DNA of 64,000 nt from Conus ventricosus (lineage: Eukaryota > Mollusca > Gastropoda > Neogastropoda > Conidae), in NCBI GenBank assembly GCA_018398815.1, contig CM031607.1:92363652-92427651 (forward strand), given 5' to 3'. Shown one piece after another: positions 42,602 through 56,982 of this stretch (its first letter is position 1; each line of letters begins with the position of its first letter). A model generated the notes under the pieces. The model made no database searches. It was not told the DNA's origin and worked only from the letters and a program-made list of their open reading frames with translations. The translations under genes and the position numbers were made by a program.

Positions 42602-45600
42602 ATGCCTAACGTCACAATGGCGATGTTTCAAAGTGACATGAACAACGAATTCAAGCGATACGCGACCTTCAGTGGTTTTCGAGGTCCTGATGGAGTGTGG
42701 CCCCTTCAGCTGGCTCGCGCTGGGTTCTACCGCTCTGGTAACTGCGAAGAATTTCAGGTGATGTGCTTTGCCTGTGGACTGGTGCTGGATCTCAGAACCG
42801 TCAGCAGAGACTCCGTGATGGAGAACCATCGCCATCTGGCTCCGAATTGCAGCTTTGTGACCGGATGTTCTGACAATCAGCCCGTGCCTCCCATAGACAC
42901 GGCAGCGGCCATTGAATGGTTGAGCCACGAGTTTTGTTTTGATCTGGACTCGGTGCCCGGTCGACGGGACGAAGTGACTCTGGTCAGTTCCGTCACAGTC
43001 CACGAATACACAGGATCAAATGGTACAGGATCCGCGTCCAATGAAAGGGTTGATCTGCCCGAAAATTTCACCTTAAGCCAAATTTTTTCGCAGCTTCCAA
43101 GCTTGTCGGACTTGAATACCTTGGAAGACACGGTTTTGTCCAGTCTTCCCATGGACTTCCTAAACGGCTTCGCCAACACCACTCTGGATTCAGTTCCCAC
43201 AGCACAATTGTTTCCAAGTGGAGTAACGACCAGTCATCATATCAGTTTGGTTCCAGCCTTACAGCACCGGTGAAGTTCTGGTGACGGATGGAGTCCCGGA
43301 TGGAGTGGAAGGGGTGTACCCACCCCGTTCCATGCCAGACTCGGAGATCAGCAGTTACAACAAATGCTACACAGCAACCAGGCTACATTGAGGAACTGGA
43401 GAGACAAGCGTCACTCCGAAACTGACCTTTGGGGATCTTGGCATCGTTACTGAACGACCCAAGCGCCCAGAATAGCCCCTCTGCATAAACGGTGGGAAAC
43501 CTTTGAGCATTGGGATGGGACCAGCTATTTCACAGTCACAAGGAAAGGATCGCAGAAGCAGGCTGTATTATGCAGGTATGTACTGCAGGTTGCACTTACC
43601 TATTGAAATGAACTAAACTGCACTTGCCTTGATTGGAAATTGAACTAACAGAATGACGACACAAACATCGCAATGCCATCATGGAAAGCAGTCCAAAAAT
43701 ATGCTGATGATTTTGTCAGAACCACTGTATTATAATTCTAGCAAATCACATCGCAGAATTTGCTCTGTTTAGTTTTCAGTTTTGTAACCTGTTGATTGTT
43801 GTTTCTTTTGATTTAAATTCACAGTGACAGCCCTCCCCAATAATTTTCTTCAACTTCTAACATGTTTATGCTCAGAGCTTTTCGACAGTTTTATTTAACT
43901 GGTACAGAGCTTTAAGACACTTTTTTTTTAATAACTGGACAAATATTGACAAATCTTTGGATTGACAAATCTTTGGTCAGTTGAATTGTATTAAAGAACA
44001 CAGCAACATTGTATTAAAAAAAGAGCTATATATATATATTATTCATAAATCTCATGTATTCCGAAAGAAAGCAAGTGTGTAACCAGTGGAAGTGTGTGAC
44101 AGAGAAAAGGAGCTGCTAGTTTTTTTTGCCACATTATTTTAACAACTATTAGTGTAAGTAGTGCTCTAAAACACACTCTTTACTTAGGTCTTGTTTTGTG
44201 TGTCTGTGTTTTCTAATATAAATGAAATTGTGATTATTTATTTTGATCATATATGAATTAAGTTAAAAAGACATGAAAACTTTATGATGAAATTAAAGAA
44301 AAGTTTAAAAGACTTGAAAGATTCATGATGAAATAAAAGCTTTGGAATAGCATATATGTATGAAGATAAATGCATTCCAAATATTGCTCAGATCTACAGT
44401 AAGTGAATCCTGTCTGTGTTTTGTTTCAGGGTACCATGACTGCTGTCGATGCTTTTACTGTGGCGGAGGGCTGAAAAGCTGGGAACCAGACGATGACCCC
44501 TGGATCGAGCATGCACGCTGGTTCAAGGACTGTCCTTCGTCATCACCAACAAGGGAAGGAATTCATCCGGGCTGTCCACTCACTGGTCACTCCAACTCCA
44601 ATGTGAGTTCCCTTGCAAAATTTGGATTAAAGTCAAGGGTGGTGAAATCATTTGAAAAAATGAGATAGACAGTAGAAGGAAGGAAATGAGAAGTTTTTCA
44701 ACAATATGAAGGAGACTAAAAATGACTCGTGTGTCAAAGGAAGGAGAGGCGGCAGTTAATGTTGAGAAATTAGGACGTTTATACATATCATATCAGTCCG
44801 CTTCATTTTGATGTGGTGATGCTTGTAACTCTTGTTGTTGCCTTCATTTCACTTCACTTTTTATGTTCTGTGTTTTGTATTATATGTAGAGAATTATGAA
44901 TTGGTAGTACAGCTTTTGATAAAATTGAATTTTTTTTTTCTCTCTCTCTCAATTTTGTATCTTTAAGGGTTAGTTTTATGAAGTGTATAAAGTATGGTTT
45001 TATCTTTTTTTCTTTTCTTAATGGTTTAACAGAAGACTTTTGCTACATATTCAGTTTTGAAAGATAAAATACTGTCTTAGAAAAAAAACCCTAAACTTTC
45101 TATACAATTTTGGTGGCTGTACACAGTGTAATTGTGGAAGATAAAGACTCCTAGCTAGCTGATAAGCCATGTGACTTGTTGCAACAGACTTTGACAGGAC
45201 AACAGCCGTAATATGCTCGTCATGGTGGCTGGGCTAAAATTAACATTAATTTAGTTTACCATGAAATTTTTTTTCTTTTTTTTTTCTGTTGCAGCACTAG
45301 ATTTACCTCTCAAATAATGCTTTTTTTTCCATTTAAGACCCGATTTTAAAGGAGTTTGTTAGTCTTTACTGAAAGGTTCTACTGTTCTTATAGTGATCAT
45401 GTATAGAAAGCATCACATATTTTGTATTGTTGTTCTTATGTCTTATCCCCAGGTTCAGATGTCGGACGTGAAAGAGGAGATGAATCGTATCAAGTCAACA
45501 ACACACCAGCCAGGTATTGAATGATTTCCTTCCTGCAGATGACAACAGGGCTCTTCATGTGCCCAGTGCGCTTGTGAATGTGTGCATGCATTTGATACAG

Positions 45601-45704
45601 AAATTCTTTCTTTGTCTCTGTCTTTGTGTCTGTGCAAATATGTGAGAGAGAAAGGATTGGTGTGAGTGTGTGTGAGTGTATCTGTGTGTGTGGTGTGTGT
45701 GTGT

Positions 45705-45780
<76 letters not shown>

Positions 45781-46058
45781 TGTGTGACTTGAGAAATGGA
45801 AGATAATTAGAGGATTAAAGCATTGGGCAAGCTGTAATTTTACTTCCCCCCTGCTCTTTGTCTCTGTGTCGTGTGTGCACTGTACACAAACGCATGTTTT
45901 TTTTTTTCTTAATGCACAGACCATAGAAATATTCAAATTCTCTTTTGTTGTTGTAAAAGTCTGGTGTAAAAGGATGAAAAAAGATTTTTGGTTTTGTTTG
46001 AGTGACTGCAATTACACTTAAGATGTACACACACCTAACACTACACAACACACACACT

Positions 46059-46130
<72 letters not shown>

Positions 46131-46176
46131 GAGTAATGTACAATGTATGTAATTATGCACATCAGTTATCATTGAA

Positions 46177-46210
<34 letters not shown>

Positions 46211-46227
46211 GTGTGAGTGTGTGTGTG

Positions 46228-46265
<38 letters not shown>

Positions 46266-47653
46266 CAGAAGCTGGCTGGAAGAAGAGGAGATGGACATGC
46301 ACAATGGAGAAGACGATAACGTTGAAAACGTAAGTGACCGCTGACCATATCCGTCAGACTGCTAAAATGCATTGATGCATCGCAGCTAGTGCCAGCAATC
46401 TGTTGTCACTGATCAGCAGTGGCAGTTGATGGCACCGCAGCTAGTGCCAGCCAATCTGGTGTTGTCACTGATCAGCAGTGGGCAGTTGATGGCATCGCAG
46501 CTAGTGCCAGCCAATCTGGTGTTGTCACTGATCAGCAGTGGGCAGTTGATGGCACCGCAGCTAGTGCCAGCCAATCTGGTGTTGTCACTGATCAGCAGTG
46601 GGCAGTTGATGGCATCGCAGCTAGTGCCAGCCAATCTGGTGTTGTCACTGATCAGCAGTGGGCAGTTGATGGCATCGCAGCTAGTGCCAGCCAATCGGTG
46701 TTGTCACTGATCAGCAGTGGGCATTGATGGCATCGCAGCTAGTGCCAGCCAATCTGGTGTTGTCACTGACAGCAGGGCAGTTGATGGCATCGCAGCTAGT
46801 GCCAGCCAATCTGGTGTTGTCACTGATCACAGTGGGCAGTTGATGGCATCGCAGCTAGTGCCAGCCAATCTGGTGTTGTCACTGATCAGCAGTGGGCAGT
46901 TGATGGCATCGCAGCTAGTGCCAGCCAATCTGGTGTTGTCACTGTCAGCAGTGCCAGCCAATCTGGTGTTTCACTGATCAGCAGTGGGCAGTTGATGGCA
47001 CCGCAGCTAGTGCCAGCCAATCTGGTGTTGTCACTGATCAGCAGTGGGCAGTTGATGCATCGCAGCTAGTGCCAGCCAATCTGGTGTTGTCACTGGTCAG
47101 CAGTGGGCAGTTGATGGCATCGCAGCTAGTGCCAGCCAATCTGGTGTTGTCACTGATCAGCAGTGGGCAGTTGATGGCATCGCAGCTATGCCAGCCAATC
47201 TGGTGTTGTCACTGATCAGCAGTGGGCAGTTGATGGCATACAGCTAGTGCCAGCCAATCTGGTGTTGTCACTGATCAGCAGTGGGCAGTTGATGGCATCG
47301 CAGCTAGTGCCAGCCAATCTGGTGTTGTCACTGATCAGCAGTGCCAGCCAATCTGGTGTTGTCACTGATCAGCAGTGCCAGCCAATCTGGTGTTGTCACT
47401 GATCAGCAGTGCCAGCCAATCTGGTGTTGTCACTGAATCACAGTGCCTGCAGGTGACCCAGTGCATACAATTTATCTGGGTTATGTGCATTTGCGCCACA
47501 CACACACACACGCACACACGCACACACACACACACATACACACACAAATATGCACACACACTGGCACCAATCAATCATATAAGATGATATCACAAGTACA
47601 CATGCATGTACACCCATGCACACACAGTAACCCAACACACGCGCACGCACGCC

Positions 47654-47718
<65 letters not shown>

Positions 47719-48060
47719 CTACACACGCTCACTCATATTATTATACACACACAGATACAAAGGACTGAATGAAACGAAGACTTCATTCTGTTGTTTTCTG
47801 TTTATGCTTAAATTAACTGATCAGTTCTCAGAATACCGACAGTCCTGTTCGCTTTTCTTTGTTTCAGAGCGGAACGCCTACAGGATGAAAACATGTCGTT
47901 GCGGCAGCCTGAACTGTGTAAGATCTGTCTGGACAGTGATGTCAGCATTGTGTACGTGCCGTGCGGTCACCTGGTGACCTGCGGGACCTGCGCCCCCACC
48001 GTCAAGAATTGTCCGGTCTGTCGAGTGCCCATTGCGGGTCAAATTCGTATTCAGAGGTAA
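42602..48060 (+). CDS. Inhibitor of apoptosis protein, two BIR domains plus RING (right copy, five coding exons)
   Basis: Exons at 42602-43575, 44430-44602, 45453-45513, 46266-46330 and 47868-48060, with GT-AG borders. Here exon 1 reads through BIR1 and most of the linker without the break seen in the left copy. Exon 2 has the correct [14 protein letters not shown] part of BIR2. The RING (CKICL through CPVCRVPI) is complete and ends GQIRIQR then TAA. Losses of one base in the linker (near 43222, with more through 43560), in exon 2 (near 44535-44586), at the exon 4 donor and at the exon 5 start break the frame where the left copy is intact. Taken together the two copies support one functional gene of about 490 codons. 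The start at 42602 is the first ATG of the frame, with a second in-frame ATG five codons later. Expected role: cytosolic E3 ligase and caspase regulator. Confidence 0.88.
46375..47445 (+). repeat. 60-bp minisatellite in IAP intron 4 (right copy)
   Basis: About 16 full units plus 34-bp short forms at the 3' end, counterpart of 23398-24490. Unit number and the order of the T/C variant differ from the left copy. A (CA)n tract follows at about 47500-47720. Confidence 0.95.
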
Positions 48061-48880
48061 CTGAGAGTCTGTAGTGCCATGTTGGATGTATCATCGGTCC
48101 CACTGTAGTGTGTAGTTGGGAAGCACCGTCCATCTCCGAGCTGATATAGCATTGGATAGGAAGACGGGATGAGGTCTCTTCCATTGATCCGTTATGCCCC
48201 GCCAGCCAACCGTTTTAGAGACGGAACAAACAAATTTGAAGCACGGCTTACGACATTTCTGGAATCACAATTGTGAAAAAAAAACCCAAAAATGTCCGAC
48301 TTGCGTGCACTGTGATGGTGAGGTATAGAGACAATTCACAAAGACGGAGGAGAGCAGTTCCATTTGCTTGAGAGCATCGCCTGTGATATCTTCTTTCACT
48401 CTGTGTGTGTTGTCACATAGTTTGGAAGCTACTGTGTCTGCTGCTGAAATGATGAGCAGCGTGACTTCTTGTAGTGACGAGGAGCGCCCTCTTCAGTGCT
48501 CACAACGAAGTAACCTGTTCCTGAAATAGAGTGTTCTTCAGTGAATTTGCTATTTTTGTGTCTTTGCCATTTTTGTGTATTTGTGAATTTGCTGTTTTTG
48601 TGTATTTGTGTCTTTGCTATTTTTGTGTATTTGTGTCTTTGCTATTTTTGTGTATTTGCTATTTTTTGAATTGGTTCCCAGTAATATGTTTGTAAGCTGA
48701 CATGATTTAACACAGTGCTGAAGCTGTTTGAGCAATTGTCCTTTGAATTGTATGGTTTTCAAAAGAACCTGAACTGGGATATTTCTTTTAAACTCAAGTC
48801 TGTATCACATGGTGGTATGGCCAGTATACATGCTTGCAATGTCAAATTGATCTTCATGATATCTGGTATTAATTTTCTGT

Positions 48881-49108
48881 TTGTGCTGGTCTGACAGTTT
48901 GTTGGGTTAATGTGCAAGTCAGACATCTGCTAAGTTGTAGCTATGAAAGCCTCATCTGAAATCCTCTTACCTTAGTCGTTAATTCATTTATCTATCAGCT
49001 TGAAATCATGCACATTGTGGTCTCAAACCATGGCGGATGTGGTGTAGTATATAATTATGCACTAGTCCTCACGCAGTGACACCCCCTGGATGAAACTGAA
49101 ACTGAAAC
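48881..49108 (-). mobile_element. SINE, GTTTCAGTTTC family (right copy, minus strand)
   Basis: Counterpart of 25921-26145, essentially identical. Confidence 0.65.
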
Positions 49109-49424
49109 GTGTTGAAATCAGAGGTATTCATCAATTGACTGATTGTTGAGTTGCCTGTGTCTGCTTTTGTCAGACCTGGTTGACTGTAGGCAGTCAGTAT
49201 TGGAACCATTGTAATTACACCTGTATGTAATCACACCAGTATCATGCCATACGTTAGACATGTTAAGACTATTTCAACATTCGACATGGGCATCTCACAT
49301 GGTGTCATAGTCAAAGGAGTAAAGTTAAATCTGTATTCAAAATTTTACAGCAGACATGTTTAAACAGAAATCTTGACAAGCATTTGCTGCGAACAAACAC
49401 TAGCTCTGTGACTGTCTGCTTTTT

Positions 49425-50659
49425 TTCTTTCTTTGTGTCTTTCATAATTTCTTAATTCTTTGTGTCTCTCATAATTTCTGACTTCTATGTTTCATAATTT
49501 CTTACCTCTTGTGTCTCTCATAATTTCTTACTTCTTTGTGTCTCTCATAATTTCTGACTTCTTTGTGTCTCTCATAATTTCTGACTTCTATGTTTCATAA
49601 TTTCTTACCTCTTTGTGTCTCTCATAATTTCTTACTTCTTTGTGTCTCTCATAATTTCTGACTTCTTTGTGTCTCTCATAATTTCTGACTTCTATGTTTC
49701 ATAATTTCTTACTTCTTTGTGTCTCTCATAATTTCTGACTTCTTTGTGTCTCTCATAATTCTGACTTCTATGTTTCATAATTTCTGACTTCTATGTGTCT
49801 CTCATAATTTCTGACTTCTTTGTGTCTCACATAATTTCTTCATCTTCCTCTCACAGTGTCTGCCTACGTCTCTCTTCATCTCCGTCTGCTCAAATGTTCC
49901 GTTATTTCTGCACATGAAAACAGTTTTAAGTTAAGGGTTTGTTTTCCTCTGAATTTGTGGAATGTATAGATGCAACATTTTATTGTAAAACTGTTCATAG
50001 AAATCTAAACATCAAAAAGACTAGGCAGCAAATGTGCAAAAGAAAAATTCATTGAAGAATTCATTATCTTTATCTGTCATAGCTGACTGGCCCTGTGCTT
50101 AAGTTAAGTTCAAATCTGCCACTTGACTGTTGGATAAACAGTATCAGTTAGATGCCAGATGTAGGATGTACATGAATACAACTTGCTAGATCTTTTGAGT
50201 ACAGGTGACATAAGAAATTCATCATTTCATTGAAACTTACTACTTAGTCCATTGATTGCGATGCCAAGAGCTTCAAATGGATGTAGATGTCCACCAGTTT
50301 TACTGGTCTGTTTCATCCTCTTTACTGGAAATTCAGTTTGGCAGATTTATGGTAAAATGTTTGGCTATTTCAGCACATGAAACAGTTTTAAGTTCAGGGT
50401 TTGTTTCCCACTGAATTTATGGAATGAATAGATGACAACATTTATTGTTAGCATATTATTTAAGAGAATGAAATATTATGACAGTGTAATAGATGACAAC
50501 ATTTTATTGTTTGCATATTATTTAAGAGAATGAAATATGATGACAGTATAATAGATGACAACATTTTATCATTTAAGAGAATGAAACATGACGACAGTGT
50601 TGTGTAGCTTTCAGGAAGGAAGGTTTAACACACTGCCACATACACTGAAAAGGCCACAC

Positions 50660-50725
<66 letters not shown>

Positions 50726-51950
50726 GCGCGCGCGCCTCCCAGCCCCCACCCTCCACATACATATTGTCATACATAAGCAGTTCAATTGTTGTTCCTCGCT
50801 GATCGTTCTAGTCCGCAGAGGTGGGCCCATCCACTGCAATAACTTTGCACACTGCTCATCTGCCCTCATCTTCTTAGCAAGATGAAAACAGCATCGACTG
50901 TCACCACCCAGGTGGCACCTTGAAATGTTAACTGGGAAAATTCTGGGCTGGAAGTTTAACACTTTTGGTCAGAAAATGGTGAGGTGGTAGAGCAGATGGT
51001 CAAAAGGAATGGTCCAATGTCATCCACAGAGCAGTGGGATTGCCGTTTCTAGGCTTTGTGCAGCCGCTGTGAAGTCTCTGTACAAGCTGAGGACGACGAT
51101 TGCGCTGATGGGATAATGATTGAACTGGTACTGAAACCTTTGGACACTTTTCTGACATGATTTATCAGATGATCAGCATCAGAATTATGGAATTAGAAAA
51201 TGAACAAACAAAACCACCACCACCACCACCACCACCACCACAGTATGTCAATAAAAGAAAAAGTAAGAAAAGCGTCAGACTACATGCAGACATGCACACA
51301 GTTTAGGTGATACTGTTTGGTCATAGCACACAGTGAAAATGAGATTATCTTAAATTGTCTGACATAGCTTCTTATCAGACTAGATCTCTTTACATTGTTT
51401 CTGAGACTTACTAAATGCTGATGCTTTGAAGATTCCAAGCCTTCAGTTTTGATTATATCTCTCTCTCTGTTTTTCTTTCAGATAATTGATTAGTGGAGAT
51501 TGCCAAATCAAAGCATGCCACATCTTAACAGCCAAAATACATGCAGCATACATGTCCACGGTGTACACTCAGCACTCAATAGAGAATGATAGAACGTAAA
51601 GTTCCATATTCAACAGTTACAGAATAAAACAGCCAGATGACTCAGATGTTGACGCTGTGTAGCTACAGCCAGTATGAAATACTTATAAAGTATCTTCCCT
51701 CTCTTTCATCCACCTCTGTCTACAGATTGTTGATATTTTGTAGTTATAGTCAGTCTGAAGTACTCATAAAACATCTTCTCCTCCACCTGCATATACAGAC
51801 GTTGATATTCTATTGTTATAGTGACCTCTGTCTACAGATTGTTGATATTTTGTAGTTATAGTCAGTCTGAAGTACTCATAAAACATCTTCTCCTCCACCT
51901 GCATATACAGACGTTGATATTCTATTGTTATAGTGTCTGAATTACTTTTG
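49425..51950. repeat. Minisatellites of the right copy (27-bp, 61-bp, 110-bp)
   Basis: Counterparts of 26455-28965: the 27-bp array at about 49425-49850, the 61-bp triplication at about 50420-50590, (CA)n at 50663-50735, and the 110-bp duplication at about 51715-51950. The sequence between them has no recognisable gene. Confidence 0.8.
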
Positions 51951-53461
51951 AAACATCTTCTCTATCTCTTTGTCCTGCCTTTGCATGTCTGTCTCTCTTT
52001 TAATACTTATTTCATAGTGAATAACAGCCAGAAGTAGATCAAACCCAAGTCAAGGTAGTATGTGATGCTGACAAACGCTGAAACAGAAAAAGAAACACAG
52101 GGATTTTTTCATGTCCTTGAAGTACCTCTGTCTGCTTCCATTTATTGCCTGTTCACAGCTTGTGGCTTTTTTTTTTCCTTCCTGGTTGATAAGGAAGGAA
52201 AGCTGTAGTGAGGAAGGGAAGAGTACGGGTAATTTTGTCATAAAGCAACACACAGAAACCAGGAACAAAAGAACCTGCACTGGAATATCCTAGAGTTATT
52301 GCAGCATCGTGTCACGCCAGTCTTTTTCAGTTTCTTCTGCTTCAAGGAAGCACCACTGCATGATAATTAGACCATGTGTGTATAACCTACACCACATGTG
52401 GGGAGATGTAAGGCCACAAAGGGCTGGGACAACAGCTAGACGAATGAACAAATAAATGAACACCTGAATGAGGAACGAACTGGAAAAAAGGCTGCGTTCT
52501 AGGTGAGAATAATTAGCAAATAGCTGATATTCACACTTATCCAACATTTTTTCAGGCTTTGAAGTTATGTTCCATCATAGTTAAAAATATTTGTTGTGCT
52601 CACATCTGTTTAAAAGAATCGCTCAGTTCTTTTTATGGGAAAACAGAAACACAACCATTGAACAGGAAACGCTGTATATATGTTTGTAATGTGATGAAAA
52701 GATTCTCCAGAATTGTTTGACTCGTTTCTTTTTGGGTTTTTTTCCAAAAGTTTTCGATAAGGACATATCATGTGACAAAAGTTATGACAGTTTCTGTGAT
52801 GACAAAGAAAGAAGATGAAAAATGTGGAGAAAAAAAAATTGCATGTCACGACTTTGATTCATTTTCTTTATGCATCATTTCTTCAATCACAATTTTTGTT
52901 AGTTGTGGTAAACATTTGTTTATTAAACAGATTTTTGTTTTGTTTCCAGAGATGGAATTGTAACACAATATTGTTGAACAGATATCATATTTGATCAGTT
53001 TTGTTCCTGTTAATGTAACAGTTATTCTTGTTTGGGTTTGCTTTTTTTTTCTTTTTCTTTGAATACTTGTCTCTGAAATTAGCATTGCTTGCTATAGTCA
53101 AGGAAAATGTGCCCTGAATGTCATGAATTAGTAGACATTTGTATAGCTTTGACTGAAAGTATATGTAGTCTAAAGTGTTAGGCAAAAACTTGAGAAATGA
53201 TATGTGCCCCTGCTTGGTGTCTTAAAATATAGCGTCTTGGTGAATTCACATATTATAATCATTTCCATCAAGTTAAAAAAAATGTCCTCATTATGAAAGT
53301 GGAGCATTGAATTTGCTCATGCAGGGAGTCCAGGTAAAAGATAATTCAACACTTGTAATGACAGTCAGATTTGATGTGGAATGGTGATTAAGGTTCTGTT
53401 CATCATCAGTATAAAAAGTTCCTGCACCAGGCTATTGGCTGTATGGTCATTGAACTGTTAG
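51951..53461. other. Stretch without recognisable features (right copy)
   Basis: Counterpart of 28966-30477. AT-rich, no gene seen. Confidence 0.4.
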
Positions 53462-53675
53462 AGAGTCACAGTATCCAGGGCACATGGCATGGTGGAAGGC
53501 AGAGCCTGTCCTCTCCTTCTGCCGCTTTTAACCCTCCCTGAATTGAATCAGGTACCAGTTTGCTGCTGGGTGGACAGAGAGGGTTTTGAAGGTGGGATAA
53601 TTCAACCCCTCGGGTTGTTCGAAGTCAGACTGTCAGCGCTACAAGCAAATGCTCTAATCACCTGACTGCAGACCC
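53462..53675 (-). mobile_element. tRNA-derived SINE-like element (right copy)
   Basis: Counterpart of 30478-30690, with the same A-box-like and B-box-like head on the minus strand. A (GT)n-(GTT)n tract follows at 53731-53857. Confidence 0.5.
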
Positions 53676-53728
53676 TTCTGTCAACAGTATGCTTAAGATG
53701 CATCACTGGCAGCTCAGGAATTCTGTTT

Positions 53729-53799
<71 letters not shown>

Positions 53800-53815
53800 T
53801 GTGTGTGTGTGTGTG

Positions 53816-53859
<44 letters not shown>

Positions 53860-54088
53860 CATATGAAGGCATGAGTGCAAAAGACCTGCAAATGACGGAG
53901 ACTGCTTTGTGTATGTTTGTACGGTGAGGTGTGTTTGATGTAAGTGATGGTGGAGGTAACAGAGGAAGGGCAGGAGGCCGACAGGAGGAATGGAGATTCT
54001 GAGTCTCTGTTGGAGACAGTGGAGTGGATGTTTCTCTTTTCTTTCTTCTTTGTGTGCACTCTTTTTTTAGGCATGGTTGAGGGCTTTG

Positions 54089-54090
<2 letters not shown>

Positions 54091-54156
<66 letters not shown>

Positions 54157-55560
54157 ATGCATGCATGTGTGCGTGTGTTGGGGAACATAGCGATCCTGGA
54201 GTTTGTGTTGGACAGATTGCTTGAGATTGTTCAGGTCTGATCTGAGTGTGAAATAGCTCTACAAGTTATTCACCGTCTTGTTCGTGCGTTTGTGTGAATA
54301 CCATAGAGATGATGATGGTTGAATAAAAGTCGGTCATGTCACAATTCACATTTTTTATGTTCTAGTTTCCTTGGTGCCTTCAGAGATCTTGTTTTCAGCT
54401 GGCAACTTTTTTTTTCTTCAACGAGAGGAAAGGGAGAAGGAGGGCGGGGTAGGACGAGGGAGGGCCAAGGGGTGGGGGTGGGGTGGGGAGAGGATGGAGA
54501 CCATGAGGGGAAAGGGGGACAAGACAAAGGAACACTAGAGATTCTTACCTTACCTGTATTTGAATCCAACGGTTGTAAACTTCATGGAAAGCCAATGGTT
54601 TGCAGTTGCCTTTGTGTACACCAAAGTTTGCATTTGATTTGCAGTCTGGTCTGTGGTAGTGAGCTGCTGCTGATGGCACAGCCGTGCTTCAGTGGCAGCA
54701 GCATTCCTGGGAGGAGTAGGTGCCGTTTGAAGCTGTGCCAAGACCCCCCCTCCCCCCTATTATCCCCCCCCCCCCTTCCTCACTTCTCATACGGCCTGAC
54801 TAGCTTGTTAGGTGACCAAGCAGTTCAGTCATTTGGTCCAGGTGTCGTCCATGTGCCCCTCTTCGCAACTTTTTCCCAAGTTTATTTGTTGACTGACTTA
54901 TTTAACTTACTTGGCTATCACTCAGGCGATGAGCAGATGTGTAGTATGAATTGACCGAGCTGCAGTGAAACTGAACCGTCTCTTGTACTGTTTCACTGTC
55001 GCTGTCTCTCTCCACGCTTTCATTTCATTCCAAGATGACATCCTTTGGGAACTTTTATTTCAAGATCAAACAACAGTAAATAATGGATAAAAAAATGTTT
55101 TGACAAGAAATCTGGCTTTGATGTGGTTGTAAGTAAGGAGGACACAAGAAGTTCTGTAGCAGGCTCATTGAAAGCAGTGGAGGCGCTGACATGTATAGGA
55201 TTACATTGTGTGCATGCCAGTAGCAGAGGAATGTTGCAGTCCTGCCCAGGCCTTTGTGGTCAGCCAGCTATAAATGATGTGAACACTTTTCCTCAGTTGA
55301 TAAGACTGTGTGCTGGCACCATCTTATTGACAGGTTAATGAGTGTCAGTTCATCAACATCATGTCCATGCTCATGTTCATTCTCTTCATTCTTGTTATTT
55401 GGGATGTTGTTATTCATCATTGTTAAGTTGATATAATGGCAGTGATTAGTAGCTGCTTTTGCTGATGTATTTATTGTTGTCTTCATTTTGACTGGTATAG
55501 CCAATGTAAAATCTGTTGTGATTTGTCTTGACTGTGCCAAAGACGGAGAAGTAAAGATGA
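54091..55560. other. Stretch without recognisable genes (right copy)
   Basis: It starts with (GT)n at 54091-54151. The rest is the counterpart of 31181-32569 with the G/A-rich tract at about 54425-54530 and C-runs at about 54745-54775. Nothing else was identified. Confidence 0.4.
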
Positions 55561-55985
55561 CTGAACACCAGCAACATTGTGTACTTGTTTTATATGTGTG
55601 GGTGTGTGTTTTACCCCCTTCCTGAACACCAGCAACATTGTGTACTTGTTTTATATGTGTGGGTGTGTGTTTTACCCCCTTCCTGAACACCAGCAACATT
55701 GTGTACTTGTTTTGTATGTTGGGGTGTGTGTTTTACACCCTCCTGAACACCAGCAACATTGTGTACTTGTTTTATATATGTGTGGGTGTGTGTTTTTACC
55801 CCCTTCCTGAACACCAGCAACATTGTGTACTTGTTTTTATATGTGTGGGTGTGTGTTTTACCCCCTTCCTGAACACCAGCAACATTGTGTACTTGTTTTA
55901 TATGTGTGGGTGTGTGTTTTACCCCCTTCCTGAACACCAGCAACATTGTGTACTTGTTTTATATGTGTGGGTGTGTGTTTTAAAA
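55561..55985 (+). repeat. Second 60-bp minisatellite (right copy)
   Basis: Seven units, counterpart of 32570-32992, with fewer length errors per unit than the left copy. Confidence 0.92.
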
Positions 55986-56363
55986 CCCCCTACCCTATCT
56001 CCCACCCTTAACTCTTGTAACCTGTTACATGAGAGTGGTTTCAATCACATGTGCTCATTTTTGTATGTGCTTCAATCTCTCTCGCTCTGTCTCCGTCTCT
56101 CTCTCATTCTCTTAACCGGATAAGATCGTTCACCAGTGAGCTAGTTTATGCTATTATTACATGTACCTACCCAACAATGTGATTTCTTTCATCCATATAT
56201 TTCTGATGGTTTTGTTACTTTCATCATTATTTTTCTTTTTCTTATAGCCTACTTCAATGATGCAGGTCGGATGTGTACCCCCCCCCCCCCCCCCCCCCCC
56301 CTTGCCTAATGGCTTGTTAAGATGACGGCAATAAATCATCAAAGCGTCACTCTGTCTCAAACA

Positions 56364-56397
<34 letters not shown>

Positions 56398-56785
56398 CAA
56401 TCAATCAATCTTTCTTTCTCTCTTAGTCGCACACAAATCACGTCACATGAGTTAAGAGTCACGATAAAGGAAGAAAAATGTCGCCACACTCTACCAAGTA
56501 GCTTTTTGGGAATGCAGTATTTGATTGAATTCCGTCTGCATAACTTCCTTCCGTACAAATTAACCGCTGCAACTGTCGTCCTCGGAATGATTAACTTTAC
56601 TTTCTGACGAAAGAGCAGGAAAAGGTAACACAATTCGCAAATGTTTTTTAAAAAAAGTGAATCGGTAAATAGATGAGGTGTGAGTACATAACAGAAAAAA
56701 AAAAAAAAAAAAAAAGGAAAGAAAATGAGCATGCAAATAAACCGACTTCACAACTGCGGAATTCGTCATGTGACATTACCTTGTC

Positions 56786-56824
56786 ATCGGGTATTCCCGA
56801 TAAGTTGAGTCGCGGATATAAATA
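56786..56824 (+). promoter_or_regulatory. TATA box with upstream palindrome (right copy)
   Basis: Palindrome ATCGGG-TATT-CCCGAT at 56786-56801 and TATAAATAG at 56817-56825. The spacing matches the left copy. ORF1 of the LINE opens about 160-190 bp downstream. E-box CACGTG (57050-57055) and CRE TGACGTCA (57063-57070) lie further downstream and may be chance. Confidence 0.5.
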
Positions 56825-56864
56825 GAGCGGGTTGACAATTTTCTGTCTGTCTGTCTCTCACTGT

Positions 56865-56901
<37 letters not shown>

Positions 56902-56982
56902 CATCAACTCCACGAAAGCATAGACACTGTGTGATGTCAGCACCTTCAGCAAGTCTTGTGAACTAGCTGACTTTTCTTCTAA

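Noticed and set aside
54319..54954. 211-codon plus-strand frame
   Set aside because: No recognisable domain, crosses low-complexity G/A and C runs, and its left-copy counterpart is broken.
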